Positions 53,216 through 63,104 of a DNA stretch of 64,000 nt are shown in pieces. Under the pieces are notes generated by a model, which was given only the letters and a program-made list of their open reading frames with translations, did not search any database and was not told the DNA's origin. The DNA is from Ruminococcus sp. AM22-13. Its GTDB lineage: Bacteria; Bacillota; Clostridia; Lachnospirales; Lachnospiraceae. The stretch covers positions 62,001 to 126,000 of the forward strand of contig NZ_QRIL01000009.1 in the NCBI RefSeq assembly GCF_003471165.1, given 5' to 3'. A program made the translations under genes and the position numbers. Positions within the stretch are counted from its first letter, which is position 1, and each line of letters opens with the position of its first letter.

Positions 53216-54589
53216 TCACAGCAACTTCTTACCACGTTTAATATATTTACCGGCTTTCTCCACGAGCACCTTTCCATTCTGTACCACATGCGCGCCTCTT
53301 AAGTAAACGCTGTCAACATCCCCATGAAGTTTAAATCCCTCATATGGATTGTTATCTGTATTATAAAGATGTGTCTTAGCAGAAATCACGTTTTCTTTCT
53401 CCGGGTCAAATACAACAATATCTGCATCACTGCCTTCACGTATCACACCCTTCTTCGGATAAACGCCATAAAGCTTTGCCGCATTTTCACTTAACAAACG
53501 GCACATCTGTTCCTGTGTGATTTTGCCGGTACGAACGCCATATGTATAGAGTAAAGTTCCTCTTGTCTGCACTCCGGGAAGCCCTCCCGGAATCTTTGTG
53601 AAATCATCTTTGCCTAGCGCTTTCTGCTCCATGGTAAAACTGCACTGGTCTGTGGCAACCGTCTGGATATCACCGTTTGCCAGCGCTTTCCAGAGACAGT
53701 CCTGATCTGTTTTCTTACGGATTGGAGGTGCGCACACATACTTCGCACCCTCAAAATCTGGTTTGGAATATACACTGTCATCCAGAAGCAAATACTGCGG
53801 ACAGGTTTCTGCATATACCTTCTGTCCATTCATTCTGGCACGCATCACCTCTTCAAAAGCTTTCCTGTTCGTCAAATGAACCACCATAACCGGTGCATCT
53901 GCTGCATCTGCAATCACCAGAAGGCGGTGAACTGCCTCCGCTTCCATGATGTCCGGACGTACCAGGGGATGATTCTCAGGTCCAAATCGCCCTTCTTTCT
54001 TCGCCTCCGCGATTAACGCATCAATCGCTCCTGCATTTTCACAGTGTACTCCCGCAAAACATCCGTATTCATTTAATTTCTTAATAATTTTATAAAGATC
54101 ACCGTCATCTACGATCATCGCCGGATATGTCATATAAAGCTTAAAGCTGGTGATTCCTTCATTGATCATATCCTGAATTTCTTTCTCCGTTTCTTCATTC
54201 CATTCTACAACAGACATATGGAACGAATAATCGCAGGAACATTTTCCATCCGCTTTCTTATGCCATTTTTCAAGACCTTCTTTAAGAGTATGTCCGCCTT
54301 TGTCCTGAGATGCATAATCAATCACCAGAGTCGTTCCGCCTGCAATCGCAGCTTTTGTACCTGTCTCAAAATCATCCGCAGTTACTGTACCTGCCACTTC
54401 CAGGTCAAAATGTGTATGTCCATCAATAAATCCCGGGAAGAGTAATTTCCCACTGACATCAACAACCCGGGCATCCTCTGACTCCAGATTCTGTCCTACC
54501 TTTACGATTTTCTCTCCATCTATCAGAACATCTTCCCTGACAGACATATCCCCCGATACTACCGTACCATTTTTCAATAAAGTTTTCAC
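53216..54589 (-). CDS. hydA: Dihydropyrimidinase / D-hydantoinase
   Basis: 457-residue amidohydrolase with binuclear metal ligands H58 and H60 (GFIDGHTHFD), the carboxylated lysine K150 (ITSFKLYMTYP), H182 (GVHCENA) and the C-terminal aspartate in VATDQCSF. It hydrolyses cyclic ureides such as dihydropyrimidines or hydantoins. It starts with GTG after GGGGTGG. It is divergent from the PAS regulator at 54894, which may control it. Confidence 0.9.
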   Translation of the reverse strand: MKTLLKNGTVVSGDMSVREDVLIDGEKIVKVGQNLESEDARVVDVSGKLLFPGFIDGHTHFDLEVAGTVTADDFETGTKAAIAGGTTLVIDYASQDKGGHTLKEGLEKWHKKADGKCSCDYSFHMSVVEWNEETEKEIQDMINEGITSFKLYMTYPAMIVDDGDLYKIIKKLNEYGCFAGVHCENAGAIDALIAEAKKEGRFGPENHPLVRPDIMEAEAVHRLLVIADAADAPVMVVHLTNRKAFEEVMRARMNGQKVYAETCPQYLLLDDSVYSKPDFEGAKYVCAPPIRKKTDQDCLWKALANGDIQTVATDQCSFTMEQKALGKDDFTKIPGGLPGVQTRGTLLYTYGVRTGKITQEQMCRLLSENAAKLYGVYPKKGVIREGSDADIVVFDPEKENVISAKTHLYNTDNNPYEGFKLHGDVDSVYLRGAHVVQNGKVLVEKAGKYIKRGKKLL

Positions 54590-54893
54590 TTTTTTGCCAC
54601 CCCTTTCTTTTTTTGTATTTAAGAATTACTGTTACTGCCTGTAATGAACAGCAACTATTTATGTGTAAAATATACCACCATTTAAATGACACTTCAATCT
54701 TTTCAGAGAATATTCACAAATTCTTTTAGGTATTCATATTTATTTTTTTAACACTCTTTTTATTTTTATTTTTTTATGTTAAAATATAGAAAACGTGCAG
54801 TTTTCGTACATCTTGCTGTTCATTCTGTCTCTGCTTTTGGCAATCCAACACATGAACAGTAACAAAAAATCATTTCATTTAGGAGGGAATTAA

Positions 54894-55526
54894 ATGGGAC
54901 GACTTACTGTATTAAAACAAATCGCCGCTGATATCGCATCTCAGTTCGGGCCTGACTGTGAAGTAGTAATCCATGACCTGAAGACTTCAGAACCAGAGCA
55001 TTCTATCGTGTATATTGTAAACGGGCATGTTACAAACAGAGATATCGGAGACGGACCATCCAGCGCGGTTTTTGATGCGATCCGTAATCAGGAGAAAGGA
55101 AAAGCCCCGGAAGACCATACCGGTTATTTGATGAAAACTTCCGACGGCAAGATTCTTAAATGCAGCACCTCCTACATCCATGACGATGACGGCACTCTTC
55201 ACTATGTTTTCGGAATCAATTATGATATCACCAAACTTACCATGATCGAGTCCGCACTTCATTCTCTTGTCACTCCTGAAGACAAAGAAGAAAAGCCGAA
55301 AGAAATCACTCACAACGTTAATGATCTTCTTGACCATCTGATTGAAGAGTCTGTTGCACTTGTCGGTAAACCTGTAGCTCTGATGAATAAGGAAGATAAA
55401 GTTACTGCTATTCAATTCTTAAATGATGCAGGTGCATTCCTTATCACCAAATCCGGAGATAAAGTTGCAAATTACTTTGGCATCTCCAAATATACGTTAT
55501 ACAGTTATATTGATGTAAACAAATAG
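54894..55526 (+). CDS. YheO-like PAS/HTH transcriptional regulator
   Basis: 210 residues. N-terminal YheO-like PAS domain (about 5-118: IASQFGPDCEVVIHDL, VFDAIRNQ, GTLHYVFGINYDIT) and C-terminal HTH_22/DauR-type domain (FLITKSGDKVANYFGISKYTLYSYID). In this family the PAS part senses a small ligand. The divergent arrangement with hydA suggests it regulates ureide or hydantoin breakdown. The start follows AGGAGGGAATTAA. The 304-bp gap before it is AT-rich, with no other gene seen. Confidence 0.85.
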   Translation: MGRLTVLKQIAADIASQFGPDCEVVIHDLKTSEPEHSIVYIVNGHVTNRDIGDGPSSAVFDAIRNQEKGKAPEDHTGYLMKTSDGKILKCSTSYIHDDDGTLHYVFGINYDITKLTMIESALHSLVTPEDKEEKPKEITHNVNDLLDHLIEESVALVGKPVALMNKEDKVTAIQFLNDAGAFLITKSGDKVANYFGISKYTLYSYIDVNK

Positions 55527-55574
55527 AAAAACTCCCTGGAATACTGTTTTTGCAGTATCTCAGGGAGTTTTTTT
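55527..55574 (+). terminator. Terminator of the PAS regulator gene
   Basis: AAAAACTCCCTGGAATACTG, loop, CAGTATCTCAGGGAGTTTTTTT. Confidence 0.92.
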
Positions 55575-55643
55575 CTATATATCCAGGAACCAGAGGATAA
55601 TTTATAATATCATGGCAGGAAATCATTTTTTCTTTTTGGCGCG

Positions 55644-55671
55644 AATGGTAACTATATGGTATAAATGGTAA
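55644..55671. promoter_or_regulatory. Probable LytTR-type operator
   Basis: AATGGTAA at 55644-55651 and again at 55664-55671, 20 bp apart, with a third ATGGTA at 55656-55661. The reverse complement TTACCATT resembles the ACC(G/A)TT half-sites of LytTR regulators, which bind direct repeats two turns apart. It ends about 20 bp before the -35 element. Confidence 0.5.
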
Positions 55672-55691
55672 GCAAATTAGGGGATAAGGGG

Positions 55692-55720
55692 TTGTGTTTG
55701 ATTTGGGAATCTTTTATACT
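55692..55720 (+). promoter_or_regulatory. Promoter of the kinase/regulator pair
   Basis: TTGTGT at 55692-55697, 17-nt spacer, TATACT at 55715-55720. The -35 is imperfect, as expected for an activated promoter. Confidence 0.55.
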
Positions 55721-55835
55721 GAACATATATTATGATATTCCATATAATAATATTCCGGCTGATAGGGAATTTTCTGTCAGGCATTGGCAATGCACCTGAT
55801 TTTCGTCGGAGTTACAGATGAATGGAGGTGCTGTT

Positions 55836-57104
55836 ATGCTGGTGCAGGTTTTATCTGCTATTCACAATATAACTATCATGCTTTTCGGGATTTTTTGTTC
55901 CGCTTTTTTTCTTGGGGTGAAACCCAGACGCAAAAATATCCTGACTTTATTTCTGCTGTTTTGCGGACAGGGATCGTTATATATTATTGATTTTCTGATA
56001 TTCGGGGAAACACTTGCCAATCAGTCTTATCCTTTGATCGTACATTTTCCTTTGATCTTATTCCTGACTTTTTATTACAAGTATCCTTTAATCTCTTCCG
56101 CAGTTTCCGTTTTCTCCGCATACCTATGCTGTCAGGTGAGTAACTGGATGGGATTATTCGCTCTACAAATAACAGAAGCCCAATGGTGTTATTATACTGC
56201 AAGAATCCTGACTACACTTGCCACATTTATCCTTCTGTACAAATATGTATTCCGCTCCACCCGGACACTCTTTTCCAAAGAGCCAAGAGAACTTTGCATC
56301 ATAGGTTTTCTGCCTTTTGTTTATTATATTTTTGATTATGCCTCTACCAAATTTTCCAGTCTGCTTTATTCCGGAAATAAGGCAGTAGTTGAATTTATGG
56401 GATTTGCTTTCTGTAACGCTTATCTCGCATTTCTCATAATCTACTTCCGGGAATATGAAAACAAACAGGAATTAAAACAATACAGCACGCTTCGTGAAAT
56501 TCAGGTTCAGTCCATGCAAAAAGAAATCGAACAGGTAAAAATAAGCAGCCAGAAACTTGCGATCCTTCGACATGATATGCGCCATCATCTGAATATCATT
56601 CTGACTCAGCTACAAAATGGACATTCAGAAAAAGTACAGGAATATATCAAAGAAATCAGCTCTGCATACGATGATACGATTATTTCCAACTATTCCAGAA
56701 ATGAAATGTTAAATTCCGTAATCTCTATTTATCATTCTCGTTTCACAGATAAGGGCTTCTCTCTTGAATGTAATATTTCCACATCAAAAGAACTTCCCTG
56801 TTCTGACATTGCAGTCTGTACGATCCTGTCAAACGCACTGGAGAATGCCATGCATGCTCTGGAACAGATGAACATTGTTTCAAAGCGGGCCAGACTTATT
56901 GTTTCTCAGAAAAAAGAACATCTGCTGATCCAGCTCGAAAATCCTGTAGAGAAAATTCCGGAGTTTGTTGATGGTGTTCCTGTTTCCAACAGAGATGGAC
57001 ATGGAATCGGAGTAAAAAGCATCATTTATTACGTTGAGCAGTTACATGGACAATGTCATTTTTCTGTCTCTGAACATTGCTTTGTTCTGAGAATTATCAT
57101 CTGA
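55836..57104 (+). CDS. AgrC-like sensor histidine kinase (GHKL type)
   Basis: 422 residues. Six to seven hydrophobic helices in 1-205 form a peptide-receptor-like sensor. A coiled segment (207-240) precedes the phosphoacceptor LAILRHDMRHHLNIIL with H246. N-box ILSNALENAMHAL and G-box DGHGIGVKSI follow near the C-terminus. The start at 55836 follows GGAGGTGCTGTT; an ATG at 55818 lies upstream of this site. No agrB- or agrD-like gene is adjacent, so the signal is unknown. Confidence 0.88.
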   Translation: MLVQVLSAIHNITIMLFGIFCSAFFLGVKPRRKNILTLFLLFCGQGSLYIIDFLIFGETLANQSYPLIVHFPLILFLTFYYKYPLISSAVSVFSAYLCCQVSNWMGLFALQITEAQWCYYTARILTTLATFILLYKYVFRSTRTLFSKEPRELCIIGFLPFVYYIFDYASTKFSSLLYSGNKAVVEFMGFAFCNAYLAFLIIYFREYENKQELKQYSTLREIQVQSMQKEIEQVKISSQKLAILRHDMRHHLNIILTQLQNGHSEKVQEYIKEISSAYDDTIISNYSRNEMLNSVISIYHSRFTDKGFSLECNISTSKELPCSDIAVCTILSNALENAMHALEQMNIVSKRARLIVSQKKEHLLIQLENPVEKIPEFVDGVPVSNRDGHGIGVKSIIYYVEQLHGQCHFSVSEHCFVLRIII

Positions 57105-57124
57105 TGTTTTGGTATACAGATTTT

Positions 57125-57153
57125 AGCAATTCCGGAAAAATACCGGAGTTGCT
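57125..57153 (+). other. Intercistronic hairpin between kinase and regulator
   Basis: AGCAATTCCGG, loop, CCGGAGTTGCT, then ATAAAATGG. A strong stem without a T-tract. It may modulate the kinase-to-regulator expression ratio. Confidence 0.55.
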
Positions 57154-57196
57154 ATAAAATGGTTTTACATAATCTTATAGAAAGGTCTTATAATTT

Positions 57197-57931
57197 ATGA
57201 AAATAGCAATCTGTGATGATGAACTATCTTCCATTCAGGAAATACGCTCTCTTCTGACGCACTGGGCGGTCAGACACGATCTGTCTTTTACCTTGTATCA
57301 ATATTCCAATGGAGACGATCTGCTTCTTGCTTTGAAACATACTTCTATGGATCTGATCATTCTGGATATTATCATGCCGTTACTAAATGGGCTGGATACA
57401 GCCAGAGAGCTTAGAAGTGAGGGTATTACTGTTCCACTTATCTTTCTAACCTCATCGAGGGATTTCGCTTTGGAATCTTATGAAGTAAAAGCTTTAAATT
57501 ACCTGCTTAAACCAATAGACAGCCGGAAGCTCTTCTCTGTCCTGGATGATTTTCTGAAGAATTTTGAAAGCTCTGCCGAAACTTTTACTGCACATACCGC
57601 AAACGGTTTCTGTAAAATAGCACTCAATGATGTAGATTATCTGGAAGCACAGAATAAATGGGTGCTGGTATATCTCTCTGACGGAAAAGTCCAAAAACTA
57701 CGTGAACAGTTTTCGAAATGCGAAGGGATCTTTACCCCTGAAAAGGGGTTCTTTAAGTGTCACCGCAGTTATATTGTAAACCTTTCACGCATCCGGCAGT
57801 TCACAAGAACACAGATTACTACTGCATTTTCTTCCTCTGTCCCAATTTCCAGGAACAGCTACGCCGCATTTAAGGATGCATATTTTGCATTTATGTTTGA
57901 CTCAGGAACAAATTTCACAACTCTTGATTAA
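57197..57931 (+). CDS. LytTR-family response regulator
   Basis: 244 residues. Receiver domain 1-120 with acidic pocket CDDE (6-9), phosphoacceptor D57 (MDLIILDIIMP), T/S in FLTSSRDFA and K in YLLKPID. LytTR DNA-binding domain about 140-240 (KIALNDVDYLEAQNKWV, FFKCHRSYIVNLSRI). AgrA-like partner of the upstream kinase. Its binding sites are probably the repeats at 55644-55671. Confidence 0.93.
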   Translation: MKIAICDDELSSIQEIRSLLTHWAVRHDLSFTLYQYSNGDDLLLALKHTSMDLIILDIIMPLLNGLDTARELRSEGITVPLIFLTSSRDFALESYEVKALNYLLKPIDSRKLFSVLDDFLKNFESSAETFTAHTANGFCKIALNDVDYLEAQNKWVLVYLSDGKVQKLREQFSKCEGIFTPEKGFFKCHRSYIVNLSRIRQFTRTQITTAFSSSVPISRNSYAAFKDAYFAFMFDSGTNFTTLD

Positions 57932-57944
57932 TTTGATTAGTTCT

Positions 57945-58130
57945 TTACTTTTCCATCTCATGCGCCTGTTTATAAATTTCACAGGCAGCATGATTTACAC
58001 ATCTGTCATGTGCACAGTCCATAAATGTTAATGTTCTTTTGCCTCCTTCTACAGTATACTCGCAGCAAACCGTCTGCGCCCCATTACACGTTCTACAAAA
58101 TCCCGAAATAAATTCTTCTTCAATTTCCAT
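57945..58130 (-). CDS. Small cysteine-rich protein
   Basis: 61 residues with seven cysteines (12, 15, 22, 23, 39, 44, 50): CRTCNGAQTVCCEY, then DCAHDRCVNHAAC. A zinc- or iron-sulfur-binding fold is likely. A good ribosome site (TAGGAGAAGAATT) supports expression. It is convergent with the response regulator, ending 14 nt away. Function unknown. Confidence 0.65.
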   Translation of the reverse strand: MEIEEEFISGFCRTCNGAQTVCCEYTVEGGKRTLTFMDCAHDRCVNHAACEIYKQAHEMEK

Positions 58131-58357
58131 AATTCTTCTCCTATCTCATATAATAATGTTAAGGTAAAAAGATCTTTTCTCCCTGACTTGATGTCTATGT
58201 CAAATTTTCTCTTATCTCGTTAAAATTGTAGCAATATTCACAATTTTTCCATTTAATTTCGTATTTTTATTGCATTTTATTACAAACAGATTTATAATCA
58301 GTATAACATAAAAATATGCGGAAATGCCAAAATATAATGAAAAAGAGGGAAAATGTT

Positions 58358-58885
58358 ATGAACAAAGAACTATATGACGAAGCGGTGCGCTCTAACACTC
58401 TTTCAAAGAATCTGATTGCTGAATTAATGGAGAGCATGAACTACAGCAGTATTTCATTTATCAACTGGACTGTAGAAGTATTGAAGATTATCAAAACACG
58501 ACTGGAACGTGGAGATAAGATTACAGATGAAGTGTCTAAAATTACTTACGATATGAAATCTTTCCGTAAATTCGTAGAGACTAATTTCTCTTCCTATATT
58601 ACAAGCCAGGTTTTCGATGCCCCTGACAAAGCCGAGAAAGTATATTTTTCTCTTGAAGCATCCGAAGACGGACATACTTACAATATGGTCATGACAAGTT
58701 CTTCAAAGAATAAAACATATAAGTGGATCTCCAGTCTCAGCGAGCGCTTCTCATTAGTTGAAATGATTGCTACCGGAATTGTATACCTGAAAGATAATAA
58801 AACAAATACATATCAGCCATTTATTTCCAAAAACGGTAAATACTGCAGATATGATGTAGAAAAGGGACAGATCATAGAATTATAA
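58358..58885 (+). CDS. Hypothetical soluble protein
   Basis: 175 residues from the ATG at 58358, which follows AGAGGGAAAATGTT; the frame is open to 58316. The N-terminal half is helical and charged (KELYDEAVRSNTLSKNLIAE, VEVLKIIKTRLERGDKITDE); the C-terminal half looks beta-rich (YNMVMTSSSKNKTYKWIS, GIVYLKDNKTNTYQPFIS). No signal peptide, membrane helix or known motif is seen. It stands alone. Confidence 0.7.
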   Translation: MNKELYDEAVRSNTLSKNLIAELMESMNYSSISFINWTVEVLKIIKTRLERGDKITDEVSKITYDMKSFRKFVETNFSSYITSQVFDAPDKAEKVYFSLEASEDGHTYNMVMTSSSKNKTYKWISSLSERFSLVEMIATGIVYLKDNKTNTYQPFISKNGKYCRYDVEKGQIIEL

Positions 58886-58982
58886 CCTTAAGTCTATTGC
58901 CGATCGAATATTTACAATTGAATCAAAGGACAAATAAATTCTTCTGACAAACTTAAGAATATCATTAATAACAAAATTTATT

Positions 58983-59017
58983 AAAAAAATCCCCCGCTTA
59001 ATGGCGAGGGATTTTAA
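58983..59017. terminator. Bidirectional terminator, ilvC end
   Basis: AAAAATCCCCCGC, TTAATG loop, GCGAGGGATTTTAATTT, next to the ilvC stop. Confidence 0.85.
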
Positions 59018-59033
59018 TTTAATCATATTCAGA

Positions 59034-60068
<1,035 letters not shown>

Positions 60069-60075
60069 CTAATCG

Positions 60076-60127
60076 TAAAAAAAATTTATCGTTAAGGGAT
60101 CTAGGCCCCTAGCAAACTTAACAAAAT
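60076..60127 (-). other. Hairpin in the ilvN-ilvC spacer
   Basis: Minus strand GTTAAG, inner TAGGGGCCTA, CTTAAC, then GATAAATTTTTTTT. It may be a leaky terminator or processing site that adjusts ilvC relative to ilvN. Pairing is interrupted. Confidence 0.4.
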
Positions 60128-60189
60128 ATATTCTGTTCCCTGAGATATGTAAATATGTAAATATTTAAATAACACTCTCTCATTCACTC

Positions 60190-60687
60190 TTACAGATAAG
60201 TAACATCCTCCGAACCTCTTGACAGTCCGGTCATTCCGGTACGTGCAAGTTCAAGAATTTCATAATCTCCCATCAGTTCAAGGAATGCTTCCAGTTTCTT
60301 ATAATTGCCTGTCATCTCCAGAATCATGGAATCCACACTTACGTCTGCAACCTTTGCATGGAAAACATCCGCAATGGAAATAAGACTCTGTCTCTGCTCC
60401 GGCTTCGCTGCCACTTTAATCATCAGTAATTCATGGCATACACTGTTATCCGGTTCAAGAATCTTGATTTCTCTTACATCTACAAGCTTGGCAAGCTGAT
60501 TCGTAATCTGCTCCAGGATCAGTTCATCCCCGCTGCACACAACGGTAATTCTGGAAAAGCGTTCGTCCGCTGTCACACCTCCGGTAATGCTATCGATGTT
60601 GTAGCCTCTGCGGCTGAATAGTCCAGATACTCTGGTTGTTACACCTGCTGTGTTATCTACTAACAGGGATAATACTCTCTTCTGCAT
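60190..60687 (-). CDS. ilvN: Acetolactate synthase small (regulatory) subunit
   Basis: 165 residues. N-terminal ACT domain (LSLLVDNTAGVTTRVSGLFS, RRGYNIDSITGG) that binds valine for feedback control, then the ALS_ss C-terminal domain (HELLMIKV to VTYL). The catalytic subunit ilvB is not in the window. The start at 60687 follows GCAGGTGGAAC; the frame extends to 60711. Confidence 0.94.
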   Translation of the reverse strand: MQKRVLSLLVDNTAGVTTRVSGLFSRRGYNIDSITGGVTADERFSRITVVCSGDELILEQITNQLAKLVDVREIKILEPDNSVCHELLMIKVAAKPEQRQSLISIADVFHAKVADVSVDSMILEMTGNYKKLEAFLELMGDYEILELARTGMTGLSRGSEDVTYL

Positions 60688-60753
60688 GTTCCACCTGCTT
60701 CCATCGTGCATCCTTTCAGCACGTTAATATAATAAATAGCTCGTATGGTTATC

Positions 60754-60781
60754 ATTATATCAATAATCATAATTTTGTCAA
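60754..60781 (-). promoter_or_regulatory. ilvN-ilvC promoter
   Basis: TTGACA at 60776-60781, 16-nt spacer, TATAAT at 60754-60759 on the minus strand. The roughly 60-nt leader is too short for a T-box. Confidence 0.8.
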
Positions 60782-60837
60782 TAAATTTTTCACACAAAAA
60801 CAAATGTCTTTCTGCGACAGCTTTTGTAGATTTTTTC

Positions 60838-60864
60838 GTTACCGGGCAAGAAGCGAACAGTAAC
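60838..60864 (-). repeat. Diverged solo hairpin of the GTTACTGTTCAC family
   Basis: Minus strand GTTACTGTTCGCTTC, then TTGCCCGGTAAC. It has base changes relative to 46001-46029 but keeps the 7-bp end pairing through a T-G pair. Confidence 0.6.
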
Positions 60865-60875
60865 ATTTTTTCTGT

Positions 60876-61928
60876 CTATATCAGATACTTGTCCCTGAGT
60901 TCTTCCACCATCTTTGGCTTCAGATAAAATACCTCCTGGAAAAACTTTTCCATAGAGCCATATTTCAGCTTTATCATTTCAAATACGATTCTGAGATATT
61001 CCTCTTTTACTTCATAAAAGGTCTGCAGTTTTCTCTGCATATTTTCATCTGCTTCCGGCCAGGTCTGCAGAAGTCTCTGCATATACAGGAAATCCTTTGC
61101 CAGATACCGGTTCGTGCGCAGATAATCTTCATAGATAATTCGGTCCTCAACACCAAGCAGGCTCAGTAGAAATGCCGTTCCGAGTCCGGTGCGGTCTTTT
61201 CCTGTCTCACAGTGCCAGAGAACGGCTCCTGTCTCCTGCTGGAAAAGAATATCTATAAACCTGGCATATTGTTTCAACACCAGCTGATCTTCGCACAAAT
61301 TTCTGTACTGTGTCCGCATATACATTTCTACATCATCCGGCATTTTATCCAGCCAGTCCAGAAGTTCTTCTTTGTTGCTGATCTTCTGTATAGCTTCATC
61401 TACGACTGGCACATGATAGTACTCCACATCTGCCATGATCGTATCCGGTCTGCACTTACGTTCCACCGAAGAGCGCAGGTCAATAATTATTTTCAGATTA
61501 TATTCTTCCACCAGTCTGGTCTTGTCTGCGTTGGACAGATGGTATAACTCCCCGCTTCTTAAAAGCCGTCTTGGCAGAATATGTCTGCCATCCGCAGTCG
61601 CAATCGCACCAAGATCCCTGGTATTCGAAAGGCTCTGAAGAAGGATTCTACCTCCCTTTGGAAATCCGGACGCCATATCCGGGTTTAAGATTCTAAGAAT
61701 CCGGATGCACTCATAGATTTCCTTCTCTGTCATATCAAATTTGTATCTTTTCTTACGTCTGGTAACGATTACAAGATAATTCACACTCAGCTGCCTGTCA
61801 TCGCCCTCATCTGAGCCCTCTTTTCTCATATAAGCCCATACGATGTCTTTGCATGGAAGGCTGTTTATCATCATGTGTCTGGTAAAAACCAGAAATCCAT
61901 CTTCAATTCGTATTTTTCCGTACTTCAT
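60876..61928 (-). CDS. Tyrosine-protein phosphatase-like protein
   Basis: 350 residues. An N-terminal domain of about 90 residues (KIRIEDGFLVFTRHMM; PH-like by appearance) precedes a Y_phosphatase3-type domain: NTRDLGAIATADGRHI, RRLLRSGELYHLS, IIDLRSSVERK and the loop WHCETGKDRTG with nucleophile C240. It may act on phosphotyrosine, phosphoserine or phosphoinositides. The start at 61928 follows GTGGAGTGGTGGAAC; an in-frame GTG at 61943 is less likely. Confidence 0.85.
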   Translation of the reverse strand: MKYGKIRIEDGFLVFTRHMMINSLPCKDIVWAYMRKEGSDEGDDRQLSVNYLVIVTRRKKRYKFDMTEKEIYECIRILRILNPDMASGFPKGGRILLQSLSNTRDLGAIATADGRHILPRRLLRSGELYHLSNADKTRLVEEYNLKIIIDLRSSVERKCRPDTIMADVEYYHVPVVDEAIQKISNKEELLDWLDKMPDDVEMYMRTQYRNLCEDQLVLKQYARFIDILFQQETGAVLWHCETGKDRTGLGTAFLLSLLGVEDRIIYEDYLRTNRYLAKDFLYMQRLLQTWPEADENMQRKLQTFYEVKEEYLRIVFEMIKLKYGSMEKFFQEVFYLKPKMVEELRDKYLI

Positions 61929-62064
61929 GTTCCACCACTCCACTATCTACGGTTTTATTGTTTTTTCATAACAATCTCTTTTTCAGGATAGCATAGAAAT
62001 CCTGATTTGACAATTCCTGTCAATCGTTTATAATCTAGTTATTCTTCTGAAAGGATACATAATT

Positions 62065-63009
62065 ATGGAAAATCTTGTTTTCTGTCTTAACGCCACGATT
62101 CCCATCTTTCTGACATTGATGCTGGGACTTTTTTTCAGGCGGATCGGGCTTTTTGATGACATTTTTGTCAGCCGGTTAAACAAATTTGTATTTAATGCCG
62201 CATTGCCCGCTCTCTTGTTTCTGGACATTGCGAAATCTGATTTCTACAGTGTCTGGAATACAAAGTTCGTATTATTCTGTTTCTTTGTAACCCTGATCAG
62301 CATCGGAATCTCCACAGGACTTTCTTATCTGCTGAAGCCGCGCAACATTCAGGGTGAATTTATCCAGGCATCTTACCGAAGCAGTGCAGCGATCCTTGGT
62401 ATTGCCATTATCCAGAATCTCTACGGAAACGCCGGAATGGCTCCGCTTATGATCATCGGAAGCGTGCCTCTTTACAATATCATGGCCGTCACAACACTTT
62501 CTCTCTTCGCTCCCGGCGGTGGAAAGCTTGATACGGCAAAACTTATCAAAACTCTAAAAGGAATCGCCACAAATCCTATCATCCTCGGAATTCTGACCGG
62601 TATGATATGGTCATTACTGCATTTCCCGATGCCGGCGATTCTCGAAACTTCCGTAAATAATCTCGGAAAAACAGCTACTCCTCTTGGACTGATGGCCATG
62701 GGCGGCGCATTGAAATTCGGCAAGGCATTTGCAAGGCCAAAACCGCTGATTGCCTGTACTTTCTTAAAGCTGGCAGGATATGAGGCAGTATTTCTTCCGA
62801 TTGCCGTGATGCTTGGCTTTTCCCATGATATGCTGGTAGCGATCATTATCATGCTGGGTTCTGCCACAACTGTAAGCTGCTATATCATGGCAAAGAACAT
62901 GAATTACGATGGAGATTTTACCTCCGGTGTCGTTATGACTACCACTCTGTTCAGTTCGTTTACCATGACAATCTGGCTTTATATATGCAGAAGCCTGGGA
63001 CTTATTTAA
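62065..63009 (+). CDS. AEC-family transporter
   Basis: 314 residues, about ten membrane helices in two five-helix halves (ATIPIFLTLMLGLFFRRIGL, NKFVFNAALPALLFLDIAKS; second half LIACTFLKLAGYEAVFLPIA). It belongs to the auxin efflux carrier superfamily, whose bacterial members move malate, lactate or malonate. The substrate is unknown. The stop codon lies in the loop of its terminator. Confidence 0.88.
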   Translation: MENLVFCLNATIPIFLTLMLGLFFRRIGLFDDIFVSRLNKFVFNAALPALLFLDIAKSDFYSVWNTKFVLFCFFVTLISIGISTGLSYLLKPRNIQGEFIQASYRSSAAILGIAIIQNLYGNAGMAPLMIIGSVPLYNIMAVTTLSLFAPGGGKLDTAKLIKTLKGIATNPIILGILTGMIWSLLHFPMPAILETSVNNLGKTATPLGLMAMGGALKFGKAFARPKPLIACTFLKLAGYEAVFLPIAVMLGFSHDMLVAIIIMLGSATTVSCYIMAKNMNYDGDFTSGVVMTTTLFSSFTMTIWLYICRSLGLI

Positions 63010-63027
63010 TCCCAGGCTTCTTTTTTT
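62989..63027 (+). terminator. Terminator overlapping the AEC gene end
   Basis: AGAAGCCTGGGA, loop containing the stop codon, TCCCAGGCTTCTTTTTTT. Confidence 0.92.
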
Positions 63028-63104
63028 ATTGCTTTTATATTTTTCAGTACTCTTTTTCATTCGCTGCCTCTATCAGACAATATCCGGAATGATTTTTATC
63101 CGGC

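Noticed and set aside
55613..55672. 19-codon frame MAGNHFFFLARMVTIWYKW considered as an AgrD-like signal peptide
   Set aside because: No convincing ribosome site, upstream of the mapped promoter elements, lacks AgrD features, and overlaps the ATGGTA repeats better explained as an operator.
60688..60866. ilvN leader examined for a T-box or leucine/valine leader peptide
   Set aside because: The leader from the promoter to the start is about 60 nt with no T-box motif and no run of Leu/Val/Ile codons.
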